Below, one piece after another: positions 5,844 through 12,252 of a DNA stretch of 12,491 nt (positions are counted from its first letter, which is position 1; each line of letters opens with the position of its first letter). Below the pieces are notes generated by a model. The model was given only the letters and a program-made list of their open reading frames with translations. It made no database searches and was not told the origin of the DNA. The position numbers and the translations under genes are program-made. The DNA is from AC-32 sp046726435 (lineage in GTDB: Bacteria; Actinomycetota; Thermoleophilia; Gaiellales; Gaiellaceae), in assembly GCA_046726435.1 (NCBI GenBank), contig JBKPAM010000069.1, positions 1 to 12,491 of the forward strand, given 5' to 3'.

Positions 5844-6249
5844 GGGTCTGATTACGCGCGAGCCTTAAGCGTGTGGGGTACCAAAACTCGGGTCCGCAGC
5901 GACAGTGCGCGCTTTGCAGGCGGAACCGAATTTGTGCACCCCACAGGGTGAGCGAGCCGTCGAGGCCCTCCCCGAGGCTGGTGCACCCGGGGCAGGCACC
6001 GTTCTCGTAGTCGGGCCCGAACATGATGTTGTAGGCGAGGAGCTGTGAGCGGCCCTCGAACAGGTCGGCAAGTGACTTCTTGCCCTCCTCGGTGTCGAAC
6101 TCGTACTCCTTCTCGACGGGCACCCAGGGGAGCTCGAGCCGCTTCTTCTTGACCTCCTCGTTCTTTTCCGCCTGCTCAGCCTCGAGCTTCGCCAGCTCGG
6201 CCCGGGCGGCCTGCCATTCCTCGCGGGTTCCGATCGTGTGCTCAGGCAT
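5827..6249 (-). pseudogene. DUF899 (thioredoxin-like) gene truncated by the repeat element
   Basis: ATG 6249 has a good ribosome site (GAGGAAG, 6-7 bases upstream). Residues 1-101 are typical DUF899: EHTIGTREEWQAARAELAKL, LPWVPVEKEYEFD, LADLFEGRSQLLAYNIMFGPD and the thioredoxin-like ACPGCTS, then GLDGSLT. At T101 (base 5947) homology ends. The remaining 39 residues (LWGAQIRFRL... to a stop at 5827) are translated from repeat copy C and downstream spacer. Full-length members are about 220-250 residues and continue with 'HLN..DVTLV..SRAPL..', of which nothing is present down to the CarD gene. So the C-terminal half is deleted, not merely interrupted. Residual activity is unlikely, though the CPGC loop is kept. 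Confidence 0.75.
5871..5946. repeat. Inverted-repeat element, copy C (about 76 bp)
   Basis: The left end, GTGTGGGGTACCAAAACTCGG, and the complement of the right end, TGTGGGGTGCACAAATTCGG, are imperfect inverted copies. The interior pairs GGTCCGC with GCGGAACC. The right 32 bases match one end of copy B at about 28 positions. DUF899 homology on the minus strand stops at base 5947, the first base outside this element. Confidence 0.75.
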
Positions 6250-6326
6250 ATGCGCTTCCTCGTCTCGACCTCGGAAGACTAGACCCGGGCGCGACGGCAA
6301 ACTCATCGCGCGCGCCGGCTTCGAGC

Positions 6327-6503
6327 TCAGACCGCTCGCTTCAACGCCTGGTCAACGAGCTGGATCGTGTCGTCGAGGAGCTCGTCTTGCTGAGGCCCCG
6401 CGCCGAGCGTCCTCGCTGCCTGCAGCGACTTGTAGATGAGGGCGAGCTCATCGAAGGTCAGCTTCAGCTCGTGGGGTCGGTTCAGTGGTTCCATCTTCCC
6501 CAT
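6327..6503 (-). CDS. Small 58-residue hypothetical protein
   Basis: ATG 6503 to TGA 6327-6329. The product begins MGKMEPLNRPHELKLTFDEL, continues ALIYKSLQAARTLGAG and PQQDELLDDTIQLVDQALKR, and ends AV. It forms two amphipathic helices joined by a glycine-containing turn, with codon use like the neighbours (third positions mostly G or C). I believe similar proteins ('LTFDELALIYKSLQA...QDELL.DTIQLVDQAL') occur in Thermoleophilia, with no assigned role. The in-frame ATG at 6494 is an alternative start. It is divergent from the Mth938-like gene, with 49 bases between. Confidence 0.6.
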   Translation of the reverse strand: MGKMEPLNRPHELKLTFDELALIYKSLQAARTLGAGPQQDELLDDTIQLVDQALKRAV

Positions 6504-6552
6504 TGCAGACGTTCGGGCGCGGTCGATTGTTCCCGCCGCTACGATCGAGCCG

Positions 6553-6894
6553 ATGCCCGAGATCGAGGCCTACGGCTTCGGGCGCGTGACGATCGACGGA
6601 CGCGAGGAGACACGCGACGTGATCGTGCTTCCCGGACGCGTGGTGCGCGGCTGGTGGCGGAAGGACGGGCACGGGCTCGTGCTCGACGACCTCGCCGACG
6701 TCCTCGACGAGCTGCCCGAGCGGCTGCTCATCGGCACCGGTGCCTACGGGCAAATGCGGCCCGATCCGGGCACCCTCGAGACGCTGCGCGCCCGCGGGGT
6801 CGAGGTCGACGTGCTCCCGACCGCGGAGGCAGTCCGACGCTACGCGGAGCTCGATCCCGCCAGGACGGCGGCGGCCCTGCACCTGACCTGCTGA
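6553..6894 (+). CDS. Mth938/NDUFAF3-like domain protein
   Basis: 113 residues, the family length. Visible signatures: YGFGRVTIDGREETRDVIVL, VRGWWRKDGHGL, LLIGTGAYGQMRPDPGTLE and the terminal PTAEAVRRYAELD...AAALHLTC. The 'GTG.YG.M', 'E...RG..V..LPT..A' and 'AALHLTC' strings are diagnostic for the Mth938-like fold. In mitochondria the relative NDUFAF3 helps assemble complex I; the bacterial role is unknown. The start is ATG 6553; only a weak GAG precedes it. Confidence 0.88.
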   Translation: MPEIEAYGFGRVTIDGREETRDVIVLPGRVVRGWWRKDGHGLVLDDLADVLDELPERLLIGTGAYGQMRPDPGTLETLRARGVEVDVLPTAEAVRRYAELDPARTAAALHLTC

Positions 6895-6964
6895 CCGAGT
6901 CGCACTGGCAGCCCAGCTCGTGCGCCGGCCGAACGTGGGGAACCGCGGGCTGCATAGTTCTGCC

Positions 6965-7486
6965 GTGAAGCGGGCTTCGGCTCCTGCGCTCACCGCCGTA
7001 GCGGTGATTGGGCTCGGCACCGGAGCGGCTGCGTGCGGTGCTTCGGCCCCTCATCGGCTGCCGCTCGAACGCTGGCTTTCTTACAGTCGCGCTCGCCGGA
7101 TAGCGACGGTTAGCGCTCGTGCCGGCTACGACGGCGTCTACGGCGGGTTCAACTTCAACGGTTATGGCAAGGGCGCCGTACTCGTGACTATCCCGCGCGG
7201 CTGGAAGGTGATCGTTCACTGCGTGAATCGAAGCGCGGATCGGCGTCATTCCTGCGCGGTTGTTCGCGGAGTCGGCGCGACTACGCCTGCCTTCCGACGT
7301 GCAAGCTCACCCGACCCCGAGCGCGGTCTCGCTCCGGGACGAGCAACCACATTCACCTTCACGGCCTCAGTGCTAGGCGTCTACCGTCTCGTCAGCCTCG
7401 TACCCGACCAGGAGGGCGCAGGGATGTGGGATGTGATCGAGGTGGCAAGTTCTGCAACGCCATCCGTGCAGGTGCTGCGGCGGTAG
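6965..7486 (+). CDS. Cupredoxin-like lipoprotein, sulfocyanin type, with lost copper ligands
   Basis: 173 residues from GTG 6965. It has a short basic N-terminus, a hydrophobic stretch (TAVAVIGLGTGAAAC) and a lipobox-like AAAC at Cys24, then a beta-rich domain: GVYGGFNFNGYGKG, VLVTIPRGWKVIVHCVNRS, RHSCAVV, and TFTASVLGVYRLVSLVPDQE with GAGMWDVIEV. The order matches sulfocyanin-type blue copper proteins, where the ligands are His in 'HS..V', Cys in 'YRL.C.VPGH', His, and Met in 'GMWD'. Here His95 and Met154 remain, but the Cys position is Ser144 and the second His is Gln149. A type 1 site is therefore improbable; it may be a structural, assembly or copper-transfer relative. It stands upstream of the oxidase operon on the same strand. 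Confidence 0.7.
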   Translation: MKRASAPALTAVAVIGLGTGAAACGASAPHRLPLERWLSYSRARRIATVSARAGYDGVYGGFNFNGYGKGAVLVTIPRGWKVIVHCVNRSADRRHSCAVVRGVGATTPAFRRASSPDPERGLAPGRATTFTFTASVLGVYRLVSLVPDQEGAGMWDVIEVASSATPSVQVLRR

Positions 7487-7511
7487 GCAGACTGTCGTAG
7501 GCCGAGCAATC

Positions 7512-8066
7512 ATGAGCGGTGGGGAGACGCAGCCGATCCGGAAGAATGGTGGGGCCGCGCACGAGTCGCGCCATGAGAGCGCCGGTGCGCTGATGCTCGG
7601 CGCCTATGGCGTCGCGCTTGTCGCGAGCGGTGCCGGGATCACGCTGGTGCTGTTCGGACCGGGCCTGATCGGCGCGCTGCTCCTTCTGCTCGGTGTCGGC
7701 AGCGCAGTGATGATCTTCCTCTTCGGGCGAAAGATGATCGAGCGCGAGCTCGCGTTCCTGATCGCGCCGGGGCCGATCGAGGGCCCATCGCCAGCCAACC
7801 TGCGACGCTTGATCCTGAAGACCGGGCGAGAGCGTTCGCTCGCGACCGTCGCGGTTCGGCTTAGTGACCCGCAGCTTCTTCCCGACCTCTGCGCCTACCT
7901 TGGCCGCAACGGTTTCCATTGCCGACCGCGCGAGCCCGCCGAAGTGGAGGTCGTCCTACCCGAGACTCGGTCGGCCGTCTCCGCCGAATTCGACCTCGTC
8001 ATGAAGATTGGTCTCTGGCAGGAGACGCGGCCCGGGACGGAAGTGGCCATCGAAGCTAGCCGCTAG
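7512..8066 (+). CDS. Hypothetical membrane protein, two helices plus soluble tail
   Basis: 184 residues. A polar N-terminus of about 25 residues is followed by two hydrophobic helices (about 26-48 and 51-71: LMLGAYGVALVASGAGITLV and GLIGALLLLLGVGSAVMIF), a basic turn FGRKMIERELAF, and a soluble tail of about 110 residues without recognisable motifs (RRLILKTGRERSLATVAV, LLPDLCAYLGRNGFHCRP). The tail mixes beta and alpha and could be a small alpha/beta domain. It lies 25 bases after the cupredoxin-like lipoprotein and 154 bases before the C-x3-C cupredoxin, same strand. I do not recognise the family. Confidence 0.6.
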   Translation: MSGGETQPIRKNGGAAHESRHESAGALMLGAYGVALVASGAGITLVLFGPGLIGALLLLLGVGSAVMIFLFGRKMIERELAFLIAPGPIEGPSPANLRRLILKTGRERSLATVAVRLSDPQLLPDLCAYLGRNGFHCRPREPAEVEVVLPETRSAVSAEFDLVMKIGLWQETRPGTEVAIEASR

Positions 8067-8220
8067 CGGGCCTGCACCGACGCCGTCCACAGGCCAGGAC
8101 GTCGCTTGCGGATGGCCGCCAACGGAGTTATCGTCCCTCTCGCCCGGTCAAGCGGCGGAGTGCGATGCACAGAACGAGGGACCCGGGCAGGCCAAGGTCC
8201 CGTCTCGGGGTGGCGAGGCG
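8067..8220 (+). promoter_or_regulatory. Gap before the oxidase operon, weak promoter candidate
   Basis: This is the largest gap in the respiratory cluster and a likely place for the oxidase promoter. TTGCGG (8106-8111) and TATCGT (8129-8134), 17 bases apart, are a poor match to a primary-sigma promoter. A GGCGAGG stretch just before GTG 8221 can serve as ribosome site. No gene is visible. Confidence 0.2.
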
Positions 8221-8880
8221 GTGAAGACTGGCACCCGTCTACTTGTAGTCCTGCTCGGGGTTGCGGCCGGGGCCGCACTGATCGCCTACTACATCGTCAG
8301 TTACCTCATGGTGACGCCCCACGCGGTCGCTGCGACGGTGACCGGGCCACGGCAGGCGCGGCTCACCCTGCAGACGGTTGCGTCGTTTGGGCACAAGCCG
8401 CATCAGGACTGGGTTTCGTACCTGGCCCGGGACAGCCACGGCACGTGGCACCACACCACCGTGCTCAAGGTGCCCGCGCACGCGACGGTGCACGTGACGA
8501 TCTACCAGTACGACACCGCCACTGGCCTTCGCAACCCGTTCTGGGGCCGACCCGAGGGGATCATCGGCGACACGATGACCGTCGACGGCAAGCCCCTTCG
8601 CGAGCTCGATCCCGATCTCGCCTCGCACACTTTCGCCATTCCCGACCTCGGAGTCACGGTGCCGCTGAAGGGTGTCCCGGACAACGCGAAGAACCAGTGC
8701 AGCGTCGCACCGTGCACCCTGGCCCAGGCTCACACCACGGTCACGTTCGCGTTCCGCACGGGTAAGCGGGGGAAGTTCCGCTGGCAGTGCTTCGTTCCTT
8801 GTGCAGCCGGCTTCATCCTCGGTTTCGGCGGCCCCATGCAGACCCTCGGCTGGATGGACGGAACGCTAGAGGTCGTGTGA
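8221..8880 (+). CDS. Membrane-anchored cupredoxin with a C-x3-C motif (CuA-like)
   Basis: 219 residues from GTG 8221. A helix at about 7-29 (LLVVLLGVAAGAALIAYYIV) anchors the protein, with the rest outside. The C-terminal domain resembles the CuA domain of CoxB: SHTFAIPDLGVTVPLKGVP (compare 'THSFW.P.LGVK.D..PG'), HTTVTFAFRTGKRGKFRWQC, FVPCAAGFILGFGGPM and WMDGTLEVV. His136, Cys190, Cys194 and perhaps Met206 could bind metal. In CuA, C-x3-C is followed after three residues by His and then Met (C-x3-C-x3-H-x2-M); here that His position is Phe198 and Met is displaced. Two more cysteines, 160 and 165, lie in an insert. The stop overlaps the CoxB start (GTGA). Likely electron donor or copper chaperone for the oxidase; this is inference. 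Confidence 0.72.
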   Translation: MKTGTRLLVVLLGVAAGAALIAYYIVSYLMVTPHAVAATVTGPRQARLTLQTVASFGHKPHQDWVSYLARDSHGTWHHTTVLKVPAHATVHVTIYQYDTATGLRNPFWGRPEGIIGDTMTVDGKPLRELDPDLASHTFAIPDLGVTVPLKGVPDNAKNQCSVAPCTLAQAHTTVTFAFRTGKRGKFRWQCFVPCAAGFILGFGGPMQTLGWMDGTLEVV

Positions 8881-9734
8881 GCGCGGCCGCCGGACCGCCC
8901 GCTCCCCGGCACGGGCTCAGGATCGTCCTGATCTGGGCTGTCCTGAGCGCGATCGCCGTGCCCTTGGTGGTGCTCGTCCTCGGGCCGCACCTGCCGCCCG
9001 GCAGCTTCAGCTCGGAGGCCGCAGACCAGAAGACCGCGAACACGGTGATGACAGCCCTGCTGACGCCGATCGTCCTCCTCATTCTCGTGTTCTTCGGCTA
9101 CGTCGTCGCTACCTTCCGGCAGCGAGGCTCCGCGATCGAGGACGGCCCTCCGATCCGCGGCCACGGCGGGGTCCAGACGACCTGGCTGCTCGCGACCACC
9201 GGGATCGTGCTGGCGCTCGCCGTCTGGGGAAGCTACACGCTTGTGCAGACCGCCCACGGGGCCGGCGGCGGCCAAGGCCCGTCGCCGACCGACCTGCCGA
9301 AGGGACACCGGCAGGCGTTGCCGATCCAGGTGATCGGACAGCAGTGGGAATGGACGTTCCGCTATCCGAGCTACGGCGCCTTCGAGACGCGACAGCTCGC
9401 GTTGCCGGTCGACCAGCTCGTCGCGTTCCACGTCACGTCGCTCGACGTCACGCACTCGTTCTGGGCCTACCGCCTCGGCGTCAAGGCGGACGCCGTCCCG
9501 GGCGTCGACAACATCGCCTTCGTCACGGCGAAGCACACGGGCTCGTTCACGGTCCGCTGTGCCGAGCTCTGCGGGCTCTGGCACGGCCACATGTACCGCA
9601 CCGGCTACGTCCTGAGCCGCGGCGCCTTCGACGCCTGGGCCGCCCAGCAGCGCGCGGCCGACTCGGCGAACCTGCACGACCTCGGTCCCTACCGCCGCAC
9701 CTACTACCCGGAGCCACTGCACCGGGCGGGCTGA
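8877..9734 (+). CDS. coxB: Cytochrome c oxidase subunit II
   Basis: 285 residues; GTG 8877 overlaps the previous stop by four bases. Three hydrophobic segments (about 14-36, 53-80 and 99-123) precede the periplasmic cupredoxin; the first is one more than the usual two and could be an uncleaved signal anchor. The domain has GQQWEWTFRYP (aromatic electron entry patch), LDVTHSFW with His193, and RCAELCGLWHGHM with Cys228, Glu230, Cys232, His236 and Met239: a complete binuclear CuA site. No cytochrome c domain is fused to it, so electrons come from a separate carrier, possibly one of the neighbouring cupredoxins. It is followed by coxA after 15 bases that include a strong ribosome site. Confidence 0.95.
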   Translation: MSAAAGPPAPRHGLRIVLIWAVLSAIAVPLVVLVLGPHLPPGSFSSEAADQKTANTVMTALLTPIVLLILVFFGYVVATFRQRGSAIEDGPPIRGHGGVQTTWLLATTGIVLALAVWGSYTLVQTAHGAGGGQGPSPTDLPKGHRQALPIQVIGQQWEWTFRYPSYGAFETRQLALPVDQLVAFHVTSLDVTHSFWAYRLGVKADAVPGVDNIAFVTAKHTGSFTVRCAELCGLWHGHMYRTGYVLSRGAFDAWAAQQRAADSANLHDLGPYRRTYYPEPLHRAG

Positions 9735-9749
9735 GAGGAGGGAGTTGCG

Positions 9750-11648
9750 ATGACATCAGCCGCCTTCGAGATCGAGCGTCGGCCACCCTGGCATGGAGTG
9801 ATCGGCTTCAACCTGCTGACGGGCCTTCTCCTCGGCATCGGCGGATTCTTCCTCGGCGCGTGGATCGGCGGCCAGATCGCGGTCGGCCACGACTACCTAC
9901 TCGGCACCAACCAGAACGACGTCGGCCTCTTCATGGGCTACCTCTTCGGAACGATCGGCTGGCTCGCCGGACTCGGCTTCCTCAACTATCCGCTCGCGCG
10001 AATCGCCGGTCGACCCCCGAGCCACCGTCACCACGAGTTCGCCGGCGTCGGTCGCTACTTCCGCCTCTGCACCGACCACAAGGTCGTCGGCATCCAGTAC
10101 TTCTTCGGCGTCGGCATCTTCTTCTTCATCGGCGGCCTGAACGCCATGCTGATGCGCACGGAGCTCCTGCGGCCCGTCGAGCACGCATTCCCGGCCGGGC
10201 AATACCTGACGCTCGTCAGCCTGCACGGGACGATGATGATCATGATGACGTCGGCCTTCATCGTCGGGCCGTTCGCCAACTTCCTCGTGCCTCTCATGAT
10301 CGGCGCGAGAAGGCTCGCCTTCCCACGGATCGAGGCCTTGACGTTCTGGCTCACGCCGCTCTCCGGGCTCGTTCTCATGTCCGCGATCGCCCGTGGCGGC
10401 TTCCCCACCGGCTGGACCGGCTACGCCCCGCTCGCCGACCAGGCCCGGGCGGGCATGGATGCATACATCTTTGCCTTCATCTTGATTGGCACCGCCTTGA
10501 CGCTGCTCGGGATGAACCTCATCACCACGATCGTGACGATGCGCGCCCCCGGGCTGACCTGGTCGCGTCTGTCGATCTTCGTCTGGGGGATCCTTTCGAC
10601 CTCGATCCTGATGGCCCTTGCCGCGCCGGTGCTGGTCGCCGCCCAGTTGATGAGTCTGATGGACCGCGCTGCGAACACCGGCTACTACATCGCGAGCCTC
10701 GGTGGCAGCCCCTACCTCTACGAGAACTTGTGGTGGTTCTTCGGCCATCCCGAGGTTTACATCCTCGCCCTGCCGGGCTTCGGGATCGTGCTCGAGATCC
10801 TGCCCGTCTTCGCGCGCAAGCCCCTCTGGGGCTACCGCCTCGCGGTCGCCGGCATGCTGGGCGTGACGCTCCTGAGCTTCATGGTCTGGCAGCACCACCT
10901 GTTCGTGAGCGGCATGAACTCGAGCCTGCGGCCCTTCTACATGTTCACGACCGAGCTGATCTCGATCCCGACCGGCTTCATCTTCCTCAACGGGATGGGA
11001 ACACTCTGGCGCGGCCGGATCCGCTTTTCCGTCCCGATGTTGTTCGCGCTCGCCTTCTTCTTTAACTTCCTGATCGGCGGACTCTCCGGGATCTTCCTCT
11101 CGGACGTGCCGAGCGACGTCACGACGCACGGCAGCTACTTCGTGATGGCGCACTTCCACTACACGATCATGGGCGGGCTCGTCTTCGCCTTCTTCGCCGG
11201 CACCTACTACTGGCTGCCGAAGATGCTCGGCGTCGTCCTCAACGAGACGCTCGCGAAGGTCCACTTCTGGCTCATGTTCGTGTTCTTCAACCTGACCTTC
11301 TTCCCGCTCTTCGCGGCGGGGTTCGTCGGCATGCCGCGCCGGGTTTCCACCTACGCGCCGGGTCTCCAGCCCCTGAACGACTTCGTCTCCGCCTCGGCGT
11401 ATGTGCTCGGCTTCTCGATGCTGATCTTCATCGCCAACCTCGTCTACTCGCTCGTCTTCAAGCGGATCCCGGCGGCGGAGAACCCGTGGGAGTCGCGCTC
11501 GCTCGAGTGGCAGCTTCCGACGCCGGTGCCGGTGATGGACTTCGAGCGGATCCCGGTCATCAACACCAGCCCGTACGAGTACGGCGTGCCAGGCGCGCCC
11601 GCGGTCGCCACCTTCGCGCCCGAGACCGTCGCGGCGGCGGGAAGCTGA
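9750..11648 (+). CDS. coxA: Cytochrome c oxidase subunit I, atypical proton-channel residues
   Basis: 632 residues; AGGAGG (9736-9741) stands eight bases before ATG. Residues 1-90 form an extension with two helices (HGVIGFNLLTGLLLGIGGFF, VGLFMGYLFGTIGWLAGLGF). The core then begins CTDHKVVGIQYFF. Ligands are complete: His159 (SLHGTMM) and His470 for low-spin heme, His468 for high-spin heme (AHFHY), His333, His382 and His383 for CuB, and Tyr337 in GHPEVY for the His-Tyr cross-link. Arg530-Arg531 (MPRR) and Glu335 are kept. However, the D-channel aspartate of 'GAPDMAFPR' is Arg188 (GARRLAFPR), the K-channel lysine of 'PTGIKIF' is Ile411 (PTGFIFL), and the Mg-site aspartate of 'HDTY' is Gly461 (HGSYF). 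An oxygen reductase by its active site; proton pumping is uncertain. Confidence 0.93.
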   Translation: MTSAAFEIERRPPWHGVIGFNLLTGLLLGIGGFFLGAWIGGQIAVGHDYLLGTNQNDVGLFMGYLFGTIGWLAGLGFLNYPLARIAGRPPSHRHHEFAGVGRYFRLCTDHKVVGIQYFFGVGIFFFIGGLNAMLMRTELLRPVEHAFPAGQYLTLVSLHGTMMIMMTSAFIVGPFANFLVPLMIGARRLAFPRIEALTFWLTPLSGLVLMSAIARGGFPTGWTGYAPLADQARAGMDAYIFAFILIGTALTLLGMNLITTIVTMRAPGLTWSRLSIFVWGILSTSILMALAAPVLVAAQLMSLMDRAANTGYYIASLGGSPYLYENLWWFFGHPEVYILALPGFGIVLEILPVFARKPLWGYRLAVAGMLGVTLLSFMVWQHHLFVSGMNSSLRPFYMFTTELISIPTGFIFLNGMGTLWRGRIRFSVPMLFALAFFFNFLIGGLSGIFLSDVPSDVTTHGSYFVMAHFHYTIMGGLVFAFFAGTYYWLPKMLGVVLNETLAKVHFWLMFVFFNLTFFPLFAAGFVGMPRRVSTYAPGLQPLNDFVSASAYVLGFSMLIFIANLVYSLVFKRIPAAENPWESRSLEWQLPTPVPVMDFERIPVINTSPYEYGVPGAPAVATFAPETVAAAGS

Positions 11649-11652
11649 GAGC

Positions 11653-12252
11653 ATGAATGCGATCCACCTCCCCGCCGACGCGACCGAGCCCCCGGAGGTC
11701 TACGAACGAACCATGGCGGTCGGCGCCCGAATCTGGGCGGCCGGCGTTGCGTTCTTCTTCGTCGCCTTCCTGTTCGCGTTCTTCTACCTACGCGCCCTCG
11801 ACAGCAACGGGAAGTGGAACCAGCACGACCTGCACCCCCCGCAGGCGTGGGGCATTCCGATCCTGATCTGCGTGCTCGCGAGCGTCGTCGTGTACGCCGG
11901 GGCGGTGTGGTCGCTCTACGGCCGCGAAGTTCCCCGGTGGCGCCTGGGGGCGGGGTTGGCGCTGCTCCTCGGGCTCGCAGCCGTCGTCCTCCAGGCCATT
12001 GAGTACACGCAGCTGAGCTTCGGCCCCGGCGACGGGGGCTTTGCAAGCGTCTTCTTCGGCTGGACCGGCCTCTACGCCGCCTTCGTGCTCGGGTCGATGT
12101 ACTGGCTCGAGACGCAGCTCGCTCAAACGGTTCGCGGCGGTGAGTCGGCGCTGACGGATGTTCGGCCCTCGGCCGCGGCGCTGCGAGTGAGCTGGGTCGT
12201 ACTCGGGGCGGTCGGACTCGTCGCCTACATCCTCCTCTACCTCGTTCGATAG
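11653..12252 (+). CDS. coxC: Cytochrome c oxidase subunit III-like protein
   Basis: 199 residues with five helices (about 26-47, 68-88, 98-116, 132-150 and 178-197), the short form of subunit III found in many bacteria (the seven-helix form has about 260). Seen: VYERTMAVGARIWAAGVAFF, FAFFYLRALD, VVLQAIEYTQLSFGPGDGG and the helix GLYAAFVLGSMYWLE. The Q-x2-EY motif (Glu117) matches the conserved glutamate of subunit III, and the 'FF...F.FAFFYLR' opening is typical. It has no cofactors; the family stabilises subunit I turnover and proton uptake. It starts four bases after coxA stops, with GGGAAG upstream, so it is in the same transcript. The next gene overlaps its stop by one base. Confidence 0.88.
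   Translation: MNAIHLPADATEPPEVYERTMAVGARIWAAGVAFFFVAFLFAFFYLRALDSNGKWNQHDLHPPQAWGIPILICVLASVVVYAGAVWSLYGREVPRWRLGAGLALLLGLAAVVLQAIEYTQLSFGPGDGGFASVFFGWTGLYAAFVLGSMYWLETQLAQTVRGGESALTDVRPSAAALRVSWVVLGAVGLVAYILLYLVR

Noticed and set aside
8052..8066. GCTAGC repeats at the end of the two-helix membrane protein gene
   Set aside because: A short palindrome inside the last codons; too small to assign a role.
9344..11065. A 573-codon open frame on the plus strand over coxB and coxA
   Set aside because: Arg/Pro/His-rich shadow of the real coxB and coxA frames, which carry the full ligand sets.
9897..11654. A 585-codon open frame on the minus strand opposite coxA
   Set aside because: Acidic, low-complexity product with no motif; antisense shadow caused by high GC.
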